Shown: positions 46,592-58,579 of the stretch, piece by piece
Layout: the number at the start of each line of letters is the position of its first letter
How positions within the stretch are numbered: position 1 is the first letter of the stretch
Source of the DNA: Metopolophium dirhodum
Taxonomy: Eukaryota > Arthropoda > Insecta > Hemiptera > Aphididae
Length of the DNA stretch: 64,000 nucleotides
NCBI RefSeq assembly: GCF_019925205.1
Contig: NC_083561.1
Location: forward strand, 23,621,217-23,685,216
Direction: 5' to 3'
Translations under genes and position numbers: made by a program
The notes under the pieces: generated by a model
Seen by the model: only the letters and a program-made list of their open reading frames with translations
Databases searched by the model: none
Told to the model about the DNA's origin: nothing

Positions 46592-47530
46592 ATCGTAAGT
46601 ACTATATTACTGTTTTTATACCAGTATTTTACATATGTACCAATCGACTGTAGACAAGGGTGGCTGCAAGGGGCCTAGGAGCCACCCTCTCCCAAGCCCA
46701 TATTTCTAAAACAAAATGTATATTGTTAAAACGAAATTACAAAAAAGACCTAATATACTATCGAAAGATTTATGAAAATTATGAGTAAGCCCTCCCCCAC
46801 TCACCGTACCTATAGCTCTTACATAATACATTGCCATTTCGTGAAACTGATCTTTTCATGAAAGTCATCCACTTCATAAAGTTGAAAAGACCTGCACAGA
46901 GCTTTTTCATATTTTGTAAAAACGAATTTTTCACAAAATTGTCACTTTTTCATGAAATAACCACTTCAAGTCAACATCATGTAAAACTCTGTTTCAGAGT
47001 GGATAGACACACAGATTACAAATAGTTTTAATAATGAGATTATTGAGGTCTACGAGAAGAAACTTCAATATACATATTTCACTTAATTGTACCTATTATA
47101 TTAATTGTCCAGATACTGCAGTTTATTAATTACATTGTATTTAAAAAACGAGTAAGTATGTATTAATTTAAAATAAACATAGTTAAGTTTAAACTCAAAT
47201 ATTATACATCTTAAATAATTTATTTTTAAACATAAAATTAGTTAATTTAATAAAAAAAAAAGAGTTTCTTTTAATAAAACTCAAGTGATTTGTAACAATG
47301 AAATGTAATGAAATTAAATAAAACACAATAAAATTATAGGTTGTTATTGGAAATCAAAAAAAAAAAAATTGAGCGTAAATTGACAATAGATTTTTGTCTT
47401 TTTAACGCATCTTTTATGAGCGTTTATTCTAACAAACAAAAACTTATGAAAAAACTGAGACTACAACGCTAAATCAATTTTTGAAAAAAAAGATTTTGTT
47501 TTTCTTAAAAGAAAAACTGTAAATGCCTGG
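46592..47530. other. AT-rich, no gene called
   Basis: A 64-codon TTG-started frame near 46.83-47.02 kb is built from repeated TTTCATGAAA-like words and is not credible. The rest is AT-rich. Confidence 0.4.
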
Positions 47531-48885
47531 CATTTTCACCTTTTAGGACAGTAAAAGTGCTTGGATTTTCTTCAACAATAACTTTTCCGATAGGAAAGTG
47601 AATCTAGTTGGTATTTTTTTTTTTTTTTGGGGGGGGGGGGGGGAATCAAAAGTCAACATTTCCCAGTAGTTTTCAAAAGTGACGTGAAGAATAAAAGAAA
47701 AATTAAGGAAAAAACGGGAATTTTTACGCAAAATCCGTTTTTGAGAAAATCGATTTTGGTTTTTGGTGCAACTCTAACAAAAATTACCATAGGTACATGA
47801 AATTTTGACTGAATGTTTATATTAGCATTTTCTTTACACAATACATTTTCCAAATATTTTGACTTATTTTGAGCTGTTTACGGACATTTAGAGTTTCCAT
47901 TTATTTTAGCATTTTAAAAAAATCTTGAAAATTTAATAGGAGCCTTGGGTTATTGTTTCAAAGACAGATGAAAAAATTAAAAATGCTTAGTCACCGTTTT
48001 TATTTATAAGCATTTAAAGTTCAATTCTTGACTAAATACGGAAAAATTACGAGAATTAGCAAATTATTTTGAGTTGGGAATTCATAAAAATTTTTCTTTG
48101 TAAATCAAAGATTTGAAAATGTAATACAAGACTATTCATAAGTTTGTCTATTTTAATCAAAAAAAAAAAAATGTCTACAAGAAAGTGAAATTAAATTTTT
48201 ATGAGCGTTTGAAATTCATATTTTTACAACATTTCGATATTTAATCGATTTTTCATGTAATGATTAGGTATTTTGTTGTAATTAAAAAACGAATGATTTT
48301 AGATGCTTGAAAATTTCACTAAATGTTTACATTAGCATTTTCTTTACACCATACAATTTTATAAAATAATTTGACTCTCTTTGAGCTTTTTACGGACATT
48401 GTCAGTTTTTAGTTTTTTTTTTCTTTAAATATTAATAAAATTTTATTTTTTGGGTAAAAAAAATCGTGAAAATTTAATACAAGGCTCCTGATATATTGTT
48501 ACAATTAATAGCAGTTGAAAAATATTAAAAATACATAGGTAGGCACATTTTTTTTTATAAGTATTTAAAGTTCGTATTTTCACAAAATGTTGTCAAATTT
48601 AAAATGTTATTATGATTTTGTAGTTAAAAATGTATAAAATGTTCAACTTTGTCACGTAAATAGGTTATATACCTATATAAAATACTTAATTCACAATAAT
48701 ATCATCAAATATACTTAGTTATATTATCATAGGCTGACTGACCGTTTTTGCTCAGAATCGTTTTTCTTATACAATGCTATTATATCATTGAATTCAAATT
48801 TAACACCATCCATTACAGTGACCCACTTGTAACCTACTGTACAGCAGAGCGACACCCACTTGCCCACTTTTTTTAGTTTTTATTC
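47531..48885 (+). mobile_element. Family A copy, near full length
   Basis: Lacks about 70 bp of the left end but has both interior modules and the complete right terminus (GCTGACTGACCGTTTTTGCT... to ...ACTGTACAGCAGAGCGACAC). A homopolymer junction of about 15 T and 15 G sits in the left module at 47,614-47,643. Confidence 0.8.
47614..47643. repeat. Poly(T)-poly(G) junction
   Basis: Two adjacent homopolymer runs inside a family A copy. The length is probably unreliable in any assembly. Confidence 0.9.
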
Positions 48886-49175
48886 TATACATTTTAAGAA
48901 AATATTTGGACGAAATTACATATTAAAACCAAGAATAACAGTTGTACTATTATTCATAATAGTGAAATAAATTAGGCACTTTAATCACTTTAATATCATC
49001 AAATATTATACTTAGTTATATTATAGACTGATAGACCATCTTCGCTAAGAATCGTTTTTCGTATACAATGATTTTATATCATTCATTCAAATTCAACATC
49101 AGCCATTACAGTGATCCACTTGTAACCTACTGTCCATCAGAGTGACGCCCACTTTTTGATTTTTAATACATAAGT
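48886..49175 (+). repeat. Family A right-end fragment
   Basis: A second, decayed right terminus (GACTGATAGACCATCTTCGC, then CTTGTAACCTACTGTCC) directly follows the complete copy. Confidence 0.7.
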
Positions 49176-49750
49176 ATAATTTTTCTTTAAAATATAATAT
49201 CTGTATAAATTAAATAAGATTTAATACTTTTTAATTACAAACAATTTATGGGTGTAAGTTAATTGTTTAGTATAAAAATATTGAGTGGCACTATAATTGT
49301 TGAGTCATCAAAACTTAATAATTTACTTTTACTACCTACCTATATTAATGTAATTGCCCAGCAATAATTCTCCCTCGCTGTTTTGAACCAAATGGCTGTT
49401 CATAACGGGTTGTACCTAGTAACTTTATGATATTTCAATACTTGGAAAATTAATCATTTACCATAGTTACAGTCAAAATATTATATACGTGTAATTTTTT
49501 CCTGTTGTCACTAGTTTCAATTATAGAACACAATAATCCACTGATTCCACTGCATAGTTCAATATGACAACTAACGGTTTATATATTTATGACCAATATT
49601 TTATTAATGACTGTATTTTTAACTACAGTTAGAACGGCGATAAGCCTTATAGATAATTTAAATGTCTACAATTCTACACGTATTATTTCATAGTGTTAAA
49701 ACTTATAAAACAATATTTTTGGAAAAAATTATTTTGCTACGAAATATTAC
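49176..49750. other. AT-rich, no gene seen
   Basis: No supportable feature. Confidence 0.4.
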
Positions 49751-49880
49751 ATTAAAAAAAGGTGGGCATATGGGTACCGCTGTTGTACAGATTATTATTT
49801 GTCTATAACATAGTTATATTTAAATTCAATGATGTCGTTAAATATATTTATGCGATTGTTATAATGTTTTTACTCTTTGC
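49751..49880 (-). repeat. Family A right-end fragment, reversed
   Basis: AAAAAAGGTGGGCATATGG, GCTGTTGTACAG and AAATTCAATGAT match the reversed right terminus of family A. It abuts foldback element 2. Confidence 0.55.
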
Positions 49881-49895
49881 AGATAATCCGATAGT

Positions 49896-50269
49896 GTTGA
49901 TACTGTTTCCGTCTTACAAATTCACAACATAGCAAAAACTGAACCCCTCAGGCTATAGTAATAGTTAAGACTCCAAATTGATATACAATATAGTTCAGAA
50001 CATTGTCTGTAAAATATCGTTTTTATTTTTTTTATATCACTTATACAGAAAAAGTTCTTATTGTTTCAAAACCCATTATATTTTGTGTTTTTTAAACTTC
50101 AATTACTTTTTTTCTGATTCTGATATCGAAAAAATAAAAACGCTTTCACGCTTAAAGTTCTCCTTTTTATGTGGTGAAAATTTCGTTTCTTAGTTACTAC
50201 TGTAATCTTTTCGGTTCTTTCACGCGCAAAACAGTTTTTGCTGTCTTACATTTATAAGGCGGAGACAAC
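49896..50269. mobile_element. Foldback element 2, related to element 1
   Basis: The ends GTTGATACTGTTTCCGTCTT (left) and, reversed, GTTGTCTCCGCCTTATAAAT (right) match the outer 40 bp of the element at 44,392. The words CATAGCAAAAACTG/GACAGCAAAAACTG are shared between arms. The interior differs and is AT-rich. Confidence 0.6.
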
Positions 50270-50423
50270 ATATGCGGCTGTAGTGTAATCTTAAAGAAGA
50301 AATAAATGTATGTTCAATATATCAACAAAAACTTCTTTGTATAATATTTATCTGGATCAAGTCCATTATCGAATTCAACATTACGAACCATTTTCGTTTT
50401 TAATAATATGTTTGTTTACCAGT

Positions 50424-51139
50424 GGGCGGCCCCCTTTTCAGCCAAAATGTACCCTTCCCTTTTTGACCAGTGTCACTTTTCAGCCAAAACTTATCGTTCC
50501 CTATTCGGCCACTGTCCCTTTTCGGCCAACACCTACAGTTATCTTTAAAATGTACAATCATAACAACTGAATTTAACAATTTTCATATTTAATTAAATAT
50601 AATTGTATCCAAAAATGTGATTTTTTTTTAAACATTATTACCTACAACTGTAAAAAAACTGAAAAAAATAAAACAATTGGCAATAAACTGTTATAACATA
50701 TTATTATTACAATTGATTATATTCAAAGTTATTCCTTACATTAATCGAATAAAAATTAATATAGTCATATAAATATATAATATACATATTATAGGTAATA
50801 AGAAGGTATATAATAATAATTATGATAGTAAAATATAATCAACTATGAACGAAATTAAACTTGTATTGAAGAGTAGAGGTAATAAAAATAGAAACATTTT
50901 TCAAACAAAAATTAATTGTTAGTTTATTTGACTAAGCTAATAATATGTTAAACCATTTAATTGCCAATTGTTTTATTTTTTCACTCAGTTGTAGGTAAGA
51001 ATGTTTATCAAAAAATCACGTTTTTGGATACTATCATATTTAATTAAATATAAAAATTGTTAAGTTCATTTGTTATAATTGTAAAAGGAACAGTATGTTT
51101 TGGCCGAAAAGTGACACTGGCCGAAAACGGTGAAGCCCC
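50424..51139. mobile_element. Foldback element 3 with long arms and TACCAGT duplication
   Basis: The outer arms carry repeated TTTTCGGCCA/TTTTCAGCCA words with CAGTGTCACTTTTC. Inside, a second stretch of about 150 bp is inversely repeated (ATTTAATTAAATATAA, CCTACAACTG, AAAACAATTGGCAAT). Left arm 50,424-50,707, right arm 50,936-51,139. The flanks share TACCAGT (50,417-50,423 and 51,140-51,146), consistent with a 7-8-bp target duplication. No transposase is present. Confidence 0.8.
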
Positions 51140-51146
51140 TACCAGT

Positions 51147-51925
51147 AATACCTTAAAAATACTATAAAATAACTCACTAATAAGCAGCTATATAGTTATA
51201 GATACCATTTTTTTTATTTGAGTACCAGCTTACCAATTAATTTTATTCCATAAGATTACCCATGAATTAATGAGTCTTAATTTTAAATCAATACTGTGAA
51301 TTATTTTATATCGCCAATACAGCTAATAAAAGTTATGGCTGGGACTCCATTCCACCTACCACGAACGGCAATTTTGTTTCAAATCAAAAAACATGGATAA
51401 AAATCGTGTAATATAATACAACTATTAAAACTAGGTACAAGTATTTCCGCTGATCTTAAATTAATTAATAATTAAAATGCATTTTCGTTTGAATATTTTT
51501 GCAAATTGTAAGTGCATATTTGAGCGATATTCAGTGCATAAATACATGCATATTTCATACAGTTTTAGTACAAATAATTCCAGGCCTTCTATATAAAAAT
51601 AGATATACTGGTGTATCCAGGGATTGATCCAAGGAGGCTAGAGACCCAAACCCTCCTCCCCATCCAAGACATATGAGTTCTTACTACTTGTACTGGATAC
51701 TACCATTGATTATTTAAATACTATAAAATAAATACTGCAGTATTGCATGTATTTACTATTAATAGTTAATGCATTTGTATGGTTGCCCCCCCCCCCCCAC
51801 AGAACTTTGCTCTGGGTCCAGGTGTATTTCAGTTTAGGTAAGTACCTACTCCTGGTCGGGAACATACATAATATTATGTACCCGATAATAATACTCTAAT
51901 AATACGTCTTTTTCATGATAATGTG
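51147..51925. other. AT-rich, no gene called
   Basis: Contains a poly(C) run at 51,786-51,799. Weak inverted words (GGTGTATCCAGG near 51,612, CCAGGTGTATTTCA near 51,819) could be the ends of an old small element. Confidence 0.3.
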
Positions 51926-52080
51926 TGTTTAGTTGCCTATCAACAGAACGTAAAGGGTGTAGTAAAAAAGTCACTGCCCGAAACCGACCAAAGTGCATGT
52001 AAGTCTGGTTGCCAACCCGAATCGCCACAGAAGATTTCAAAGCTTTTGGTAGACAAACTAAATAAAAGTACTCCATATCG
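51926..52080 (+). repeat. Two-copy module, coding-like copy
   Basis: Second copy of the module at 45,511. The surrounding plus frame (about 51,923-52,135) is open for 70 codons and reads YQQNVKGVVKKSLPETDQSA, then LLVDKLNKS, with coding-like composition. It begins at a non-ATG codon. It may be a fragment of a transposon protein or of a duplicated exon; function unknown. Confidence 0.4.
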
Positions 52081-52430
52081 CATGGTTAGGTGCAAAGTGA
52101 TTAATTATAAATATGAGATTAGAAACGATAAATAGACGTAATAATTATTAAAAAGATCGATTTTATATTTATATTTAATTTAAAAACTTTGTATGATATT
52201 TTGTGAAATAATATATTATTACAATTACTAAAAAAGATCGTAAATACGCAATTACTGTTTTTTGTACTTAACATAATATACCAGACGACGCTAGATGGCA
52301 CTAATATTTAACTGTCACTGAATTCTTATTATTATTAAATTTTTACGAGTGTAATATAGGCAATGTTTGTCATATATCAATATGCAAATTAAATGCATAT
52401 TAAATCGTGGTCAATATATGGTTTAGAACG
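52081..52430. other. AT-rich, no gene seen
   Basis: No supportable feature. Confidence 0.35.
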
Positions 52431-53115
52431 TGCGATATAAATAACGATAGGCAATACAATTAATCTAAATATTTTTAAAGATGCATGGTGTATTATAAAA
52501 TAAAATAATCTATGTAATAGTTTCAAGTCCCCACGAATGGTATCCATTTTTTAACTACAACAAAAAAACTAAAATCGTTATTCTTTGTTTAAATATATCG
52601 TTTTTTTTTTGTCAAAATTTAACTTCTACTTGATATAAAAACTTTAAATATTACTTAATAACTACATGTATAACTATAACTATATCTATAACTTTATGTA
52701 TTTTTAAACATTTTGAACAGCAACAAGAACAATCGATTCATGTTGTCTTTATTGCATTAAATTTCCATAGTTTTTGACCAACTCTAAACATATTTATCTA
52801 CAATATTACATAAAAAAAACATGAAGAATCCAACATTTTCAAATTTCTAGAAATTGCTTAAAAGTAGTCTAAATATTTTTAAAATTTCATAAAAAAATTG
52901 ATGTAACAGTGGAATGTTTCAAATTACTACAACTAATGCTTTTTAAATAATACGAAAAAAATTAGAATCTTTTAATAAGAAATCGAATTTGAATCGTAAA
53001 TATCCAATTTTGTCAAATAAAAGCTTCAGATGCTTATAAAAAATATTCGTGAATTTACACTCAACTTTAATCGTTATATAATATGTTCAAATAAAAATAA
53101 AAAATTATATTTTTT
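52431..53115 (-). repeat. Family A-related copy, reversed, decayed
   Basis: Shares with 56,620-57,240 the order GATATAAATA..AGGCAAT, AATCTAAATATTTT, GTTTCAAGTCCCCACGA, and the (T)AACTTC...TTATAAA words. The ends are lost. Confidence 0.55.
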
Positions 53116-53518
53116 TTTTGACTAAGTACGTTACCACAGCACCCACGTCCTATTTCAGTTTCGACATGTACAAAATCAACATTTTCAATTGTTATTATTA
53201 TAGATTATAACTAAAATAGATAAATAGACAAAATATTTCAAAAATTATACCGTGAAAATGGTAATCGGGATAAACATTTGGTATACATTTCAAATACTCG
53301 CAGTTCTTCGTTTCTTAATCATAATAAAATAAGTACCAAAATGTGTTTTGTTTAACACTGGTTTGATGTAGATAGTAATTTACAGTTTCCCCGAATTTTG
53401 TTTTATTTGTTTTACCCAATTATTAAGTATTATTGAACATTTTTATTTCGGTGGCCTGGAGAACGCACTTGGGTGATACTTACCGCCGAACACTCCAAGT
53501 GCGCTTTCACGTACTTAC
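53116..53518. other. Presumed intron side of the candidate minus exon
   Basis: AT-rich DNA, with a second strong minus-strand donor (GCG|GTAAGTAT) near 53,484, 34 bp downstream of the first. Confidence 0.35.
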
Positions 53519-53653
53519 CTCTGTCCCTACGTCATCGCCTTGTCTCGACGCCTTCGGCCATGGCAGAGAATTCTTAGTTGTGGGGGGGAGCATTTCCATC
53601 ACTTCCGGTCCCTTGGCCAGTATGACGACCGCCGATCCGTCATGTCGTACCAT
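53519..53653 (-). CDS. Candidate first coding exon, minus strand
   Basis: Read on minus, the ATG at 53,653 opens exactly 45 codons: MVRHDGSAVVILAKGPEVME, a Pro/Thr stretch with a CCCCCCC run, and finally SRQGDDVGTE. It then meets a consensus donor, GAG|GTAAGTAC (GT at 53,518-53,517), so the intron is phase 0. The same frame upstream has a TGA 5 codons before the ATG and, above it, a Ser/Glu-rich stretch (SGDDAPSSSRLAP, EEERKRSE) that would be 5' UTR. The CpG-rich setting at 53.45-53.8 kb fits a promoter-proximal exon. Downstream exons would lie to the left, across the repeat-rich 40-53 kb region. No family is recognised. Confidence 0.4.
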
Positions 53654-54100
53654 ATACCGCCGACGCCCGTGTCAATGCGTCTCCGACCTCTTCCGTTCCT
53701 CCTCCGGACTCATCGGCGCGAGTCGCGAAGACGATGGCGCGTCGTCGCCCGACAGAGAATCGTATACCTAGCCGGGTATGGTGCGTTGTCTACAAGTCTA
53801 TATCGAACAAAATATCGTCTATCACAGTGTCTTCGTTATTGTATCGTCGCCGATACTTGTAGTTTTTCTTGCATTTGATTAAATTAATAATATTACCACA
53901 GCTGTGATCCGACTTTCGATAACTACTTTCACGGTAGTTTGCATTTCTTCGCCCGACTCGTTGTGCGACGCAACCATTGTGTTTCACTTTTACAGCGCGT
54001 GTATTATGACTTTGACGTTAGGAGTCACAATTTGAAAATTAACTGATTTTGGATTCTGTCCGTCGGCGCAAACAATAATATTCAAATATCTCCCAGACGA
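53654..54100. other. CpG-rich islet, presumed 5' flank of the candidate minus exon
   Basis: GC-richer DNA with open frames on plus (112 codons at 53,540-53,878) that are Arg-rich antisense shadows. It could hold the promoter for the minus-strand exon. Confidence 0.3.
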
Positions 54101-54939
54101 CGGCTGGCAGGTACAGCGCTGTTTATTATTTGCCATCGAGTATAATATAATATAACCGTATCTTCGCATATTATATTATTCTGTGATATGCCAGCATCAG
54201 GATTTCGATTTTTGATAGCATTTATCAATAATTGTTTATAATTAAATGAAAAAACAAAAAAAATCCTAATGTTTTCAATCTGATAACATTAATTTTATTG
54301 ATTTCCTCTTAATATATTTACCTTGGTGTTTTTGAGTTTTTGACACATAATAATTATGCAGAATTTTTGCATAAGTCCCTTTTTAAAAGTCCCTTATTAG
54401 GTATATATAATAAAATAAAATAAGATACTAAAACGTTATGCTTTAATTTTTGATTGAATATACCCTGAATTCTTCAAGTCAGGACTAACATGTACCTACA
54501 ATGTTCATCGTCATTGATTTTCGAAATACCACCAAATTGTGAACAAAATAATGTTAATAATATAAATATTTCATAATCAAATCTTTACGTTAACATTTAT
54601 ATTTTATACCGACCGTCGGTCTGGCAGTTTTTATTGTGTGAGGCCGATATGGTCATATGGCTATATAGGTACTATCTATTCAAATAGTATTAACTTATAA
54701 TTATTCAATCTGACATACGACATACCAAAAACTAATAATTAATATAGAATTTTATTAGTCGACTAGTCAAGTATAGTCATTGTGGCGCAATCTCGTAGCT
54801 TATTTTAAAAGGGAAATTCCATATATATAATATAATCCACGAATAGATGGCGTGGCGCATCTATTCAGAATCAAAAATGCAATGAATTTTGTACTTGGAA
54901 TACTTACGTAGTTACGTCCTAAATGTCAAAATAATAACT
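54101..54939. other. AT-rich, no gene seen
   Basis: No supportable feature. Confidence 0.4.
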
Positions 54940-55265
54940 TGAGCCTTACTGTGCTGTTTATAGATAATAGACATTTGAAATGTTCACCTTTTTACATTAT
55001 TTTTTCCATAAATAAAAATGTTAAGCTCGGACATAGAACTTTAACATTTAATACAAAATCCCTCTTGAGTTATATCAATAACTTTTTAGAAATATTGAAA
55101 ATGTATAGGCACATACTTTTTTTATAAGTGTTTGAAAGTTTGTGCATATGACCTTCCGGATGTGATAGCGAATAAATACACTTATTACACAAAAATGTTT
55201 TCTTCAAATTATTATTTAATATAGCCGGAACTATGAAAAACGATTTGGTCAAAATCTAATGTAAA
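54940..55265 (+). repeat. Family A interior fragment
   Basis: TTTCCATAAATAAAAATG, TTAATACAAAATCCCTC and AATGTATAGGCACATA..TTTTTTTATAAGTGTTTGAAAGTT follow family A order. An apparent Cys/His-rich minus frame here is a shadow of the repeat. Confidence 0.55.
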
Positions 55266-55329
55266 AAAGTGAGAAAGTAACGGTAATCGCTCCCATGAAG
55301 AGTAGGACTCGAGTGTATCTCATCATTTA

Positions 55330-56482
55330 GTATGTAACACTGTAGCGGATGTGTTGAATTTTAATTCAATGATAAAACTTTGCTTACGAAGAACGATTTT
55401 GAGCGGAGATGGTCTGTCAGCCTATTACATACAAATATATTGCTATAAATTATTAAAGTAATTTATATTAAACTATTTATAGTAATACGGTATAAACCAT
55501 AGGTATATAATAATGTATAAGCAATAGCATAAAATCAATGTAAATGTTTTGATAATGTCATTATGTATCAAAAATATAAAATACATTTTAAAAACTTCAA
55601 GTACCTACTCATCACAAATAATTTTTTAATTTCTAAAAAATAACAAAAATTGTTATTCTCTGCTTCTGTATCTAATTTTGTCCTAATTTGAACTTAAAAA
55701 GTCTATAACAAACAAACTGTGTTTATATAATTTTTAGATTTTTAGTTACAATATATAATCTAAGTACTTATGAGATACCTTGTTTTAAATTTGCAAGCCT
55801 TAACCATAAAAACTGAATATTTTATATATTTGCACATACAAAATAATTTGCAAATTTATGATATTTCGACGAACTTTAAAAAATTTTAAACTTAAAATGC
55901 TTTTAAAAAAAAATCGTACTTATATTTCTTTAATATTTTTAATTGTTATTATAACAACTTATTAGGAAATTTGTATTATGTATTTCAGTTTTATGACTCA
56001 ACAAAAAAATTGTGTTTATATTACCTACATAAAAAAAAAACTAAAAAATAATTGAAAATTGAAAATGTCTATACCTAAATAGCTCAAAACAAGTCAAATA
56101 TTTTTTAAATGTTATCTATAAAAATGTATAAAACAAACAATTGGTAAACATTTCAAGTATCTACAATTTTTATAGTTTTTTTAGTTAGGTACACCAAAAA
56201 AACTAAACCGATATTGTCAAAAACTGGTTTTGCGTACAAATTTCTGTTTCTCCTTAATTTTTTTTTTTTGTTTTCCCAACGCTTTTGATAACTCCCAGAG
56301 ATATTCCATTTAACCCCTTCAAGTATCAACATTCACTTTTCTACCAGAAAAGATACTGAAGTTTAAAATCAAAGTATTATTTTAACTACCTATTGTGTAT
56401 GAATACACAGAAAAAAAAACATACACACATCATCATTATTGTAAAATCGATACATTCATCGGTCCGCTCAGAATCTAAAATG
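55330..56482 (-). mobile_element. Family A copy, reversed, both ends present
   Basis: On minus it starts TTTTAGATTCTGAGCGGACC at 56,482 and ends near 55,330 after the decayed palindrome block (CTGACAGACCATCTCCGCTC, then ATTGAATTAAAATTC). The interior follows family A order. Confidence 0.75.
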
Positions 56483-57240
56483 CTAAAATAAACACTATTG
56501 GTGAAAATTAAATATATCACCGGTTGATCGTTTTTGAATTTCTCCAAAATAAGAAAATATTTTCTGACAAATCGTTATTTTACACAGGAGTAACTATAAT
56601 GTGGTAAAAATTAGATGCGCATAGAACGATATAAATAGGCAATATTGCTTACATTAAATCTAAATATTTTGAAAATGGCATACTATATAGTAAAATTAGT
56701 AGGTACTCAACATATTAAAATATACGAAATGGTTTTAAGTTCTCACGAGTTATGGTTTTGAATTAGAACAAAATAACTATAACATCATTATTCTCCATTT
56801 GAATATCTATAAATTCTAATTGCGTCGACATTTGAACTTCAAATGCCTTCAAAATTGTGCTATTATATTTTTCTGTTTTTAGTTGTTCTCTCTTATGAGA
56901 AGCTTTGTAATAAATATTCATTTCTTAGCTATACAAATTAAAAATTTTATATTTTTATACATCTTGAAATAAAAAATAATTTGCAAAATTTTATGATTTT
57001 GACAAAATTTAAAAAAAATTGAACTTTAAATGCTTAAAAAAAGACTGCCTATATTATGTATCTTTAGAATTTTTAGCTGGTATGGAAAAAATTATAACGA
57101 ACCTTGCAATACATTTTCAACATTTTTAACGTAAACTTGATTTAAAATAACTATAAAGTAAAAAGTAAAAAATATATAACTAAAAAAACGTCAAAATGTT
57201 TAAAATTTATCAATGCATAGAAAATGAAATATAAACATTT
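56483..57240 (-). repeat. Family A-related copy, reversed, partial
   Basis: Homologous to 52,431-53,115. Interior words are recognisable and the termini are missing. It is packed head-to-tail with the two neighbouring reversed copies. Confidence 0.6.
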
Positions 57241-57295
57241 GGTGAATATTTCTTGTATTTTATTATAGTATTATATTTATATTATTAGTATATAT

Positions 57296-58230
57296 TATCA
57301 AGTATATTTTATGATATTATTGTGAATAAAGTAATTTATATATAACCTATTTACGGGGAACCTTGTTTTAAATTTTCAATTCTAACCTATAAAAGTTGAA
57401 CATTTTATAAATTTTCAACTACAAAATAATAATTAAATTTTAAATTTGAGAAATATTGTCAAAATTCGAACTTTAAATGCTTATAAAAAAAAATTGTACA
57501 TAATATGTCTTTTTAATATTTTTCAACTGCTATTGCAACATTATATCAGGAGCCTTGCATTAAATTTTCACGCTTTTTTACCCAACGAATAACATTTAAT
57601 TGATATTTATAGAAAAAAATTTAAAGCTGACTATATCCGTAAACAGCTCAAAAAGAGTCAAATTATTTTCAAAATTTTATCGTGTATAGAAAATGGTAAT
57701 ATAAACATTCAGTGAAATTTTCAAGTATCTACAGTCATTCATTTCTTAATTACAACAAAATCGTTATATGAGACATCGAGTGAATATCAAATTTTGTAAA
57801 AATATGAATTTCAAACGCTCATAAAAATTTAATTTGACTTTCTTGTAGACATTTTTTTTTTGATAAAGGTAGACAAACTTATGAGGAATCTTGTATTATA
57901 TTTTCAAATCTTAGATTTCAAAAGAAATTTTTTTGTGAAATATATTGTCAATATTTGAACTTTAATTGCTTATAAAAAAAAATTGTGACAAAGGATTTTT
58001 AATTTTTTCATCTGCCTTTGAAACAATAATCTAGGAGCCTTCTATTACATTTTCAAGCTTTTTTAACCAACAAATAACATTTTATTGATATTTAAAAAAA
58101 AAAAACTAAAAAAAAAGGAAACTGAAAATGTCCGTAAACAGCTCAAAATAAGTCAAAATATTTGAAAAATGTTATGGTGTATAGAAAATGTTAATATAAA
58201 CATTCAGTCAAAATTGTATGTACCTACGGT
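57296..58230 (-). mobile_element. Family A copy, reversed, two modules
   Basis: Contains two interior modules (TTTTCTATAAATATCAATTA, CCTTGCAT; and again AGGCTCCTAGATT, GTTTACGGACATTTTCAG). It stops at GTACATACAATTTTGACTG near 58,225, short of the left terminus. The right terminus is also lost. Confidence 0.75.
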
Positions 58231-58577
58231 AATTTATTTTATTTGCGAGCGTTAGCGAACTATTCAACCCTTGTTAATACTTTTAGAAGAAATATATCAC
58301 AGGAAAATGTCAAATAACATTTTGGTTTAACAATGTTTTGCATAACACCGCGTTTATCATTCCATGCATATCGAATATCACTTCACAGCTACGGCTTACC
58401 TATTACAGTATTACTGGTGATATCGAGCTCCAAATTGAGCGAAGGGTGGTGATTGCGTTGGAGAAGGTGGCGTGGAGAAGGGGGTAATCGAAAGGCTGAC
58501 CTCTGAATTTCTCAAGGAGTGGTAAGTGGGTTTAAAGGGACATTGTTGATAATTTAGAATTAACTTTCGTATTTCAG
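58231..58577 (+). other. Possible 5' exon and short first intron of the small spliced frame
   Basis: A GC-richer stretch (58,430-58,521) ends at a consensus donor, GAGTG|GTAAGTGG (GT at 58,522). A 56-bp intron with an acceptor TTTCGTATTTCAG then closes at 58,577. In one frame the stretch is open from GCG AAG to the donor (GEGGVEKGVIERLTSEFLKE), but in that frame translation would stop six codons into the next exon. Confidence 0.35.
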
Positions 58578-58579
58578 TA

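Noticed and set aside
46831..47025. 64-codon plus frame
   Set aside because: TTG start and built from repeated TTTCATGAAA words.
53433..53878. Two 112-codon plus frames
   Set aside because: Arg/Ser-rich antisense shadows of the better-supported minus exon in the same CpG islet.
55070..55252. Minus frame with a CNKC...HPEGHMH cluster resembling a zinc finger
   Set aside because: It is the antisense of a family A interior module; the same words occur in other copies without the frame.
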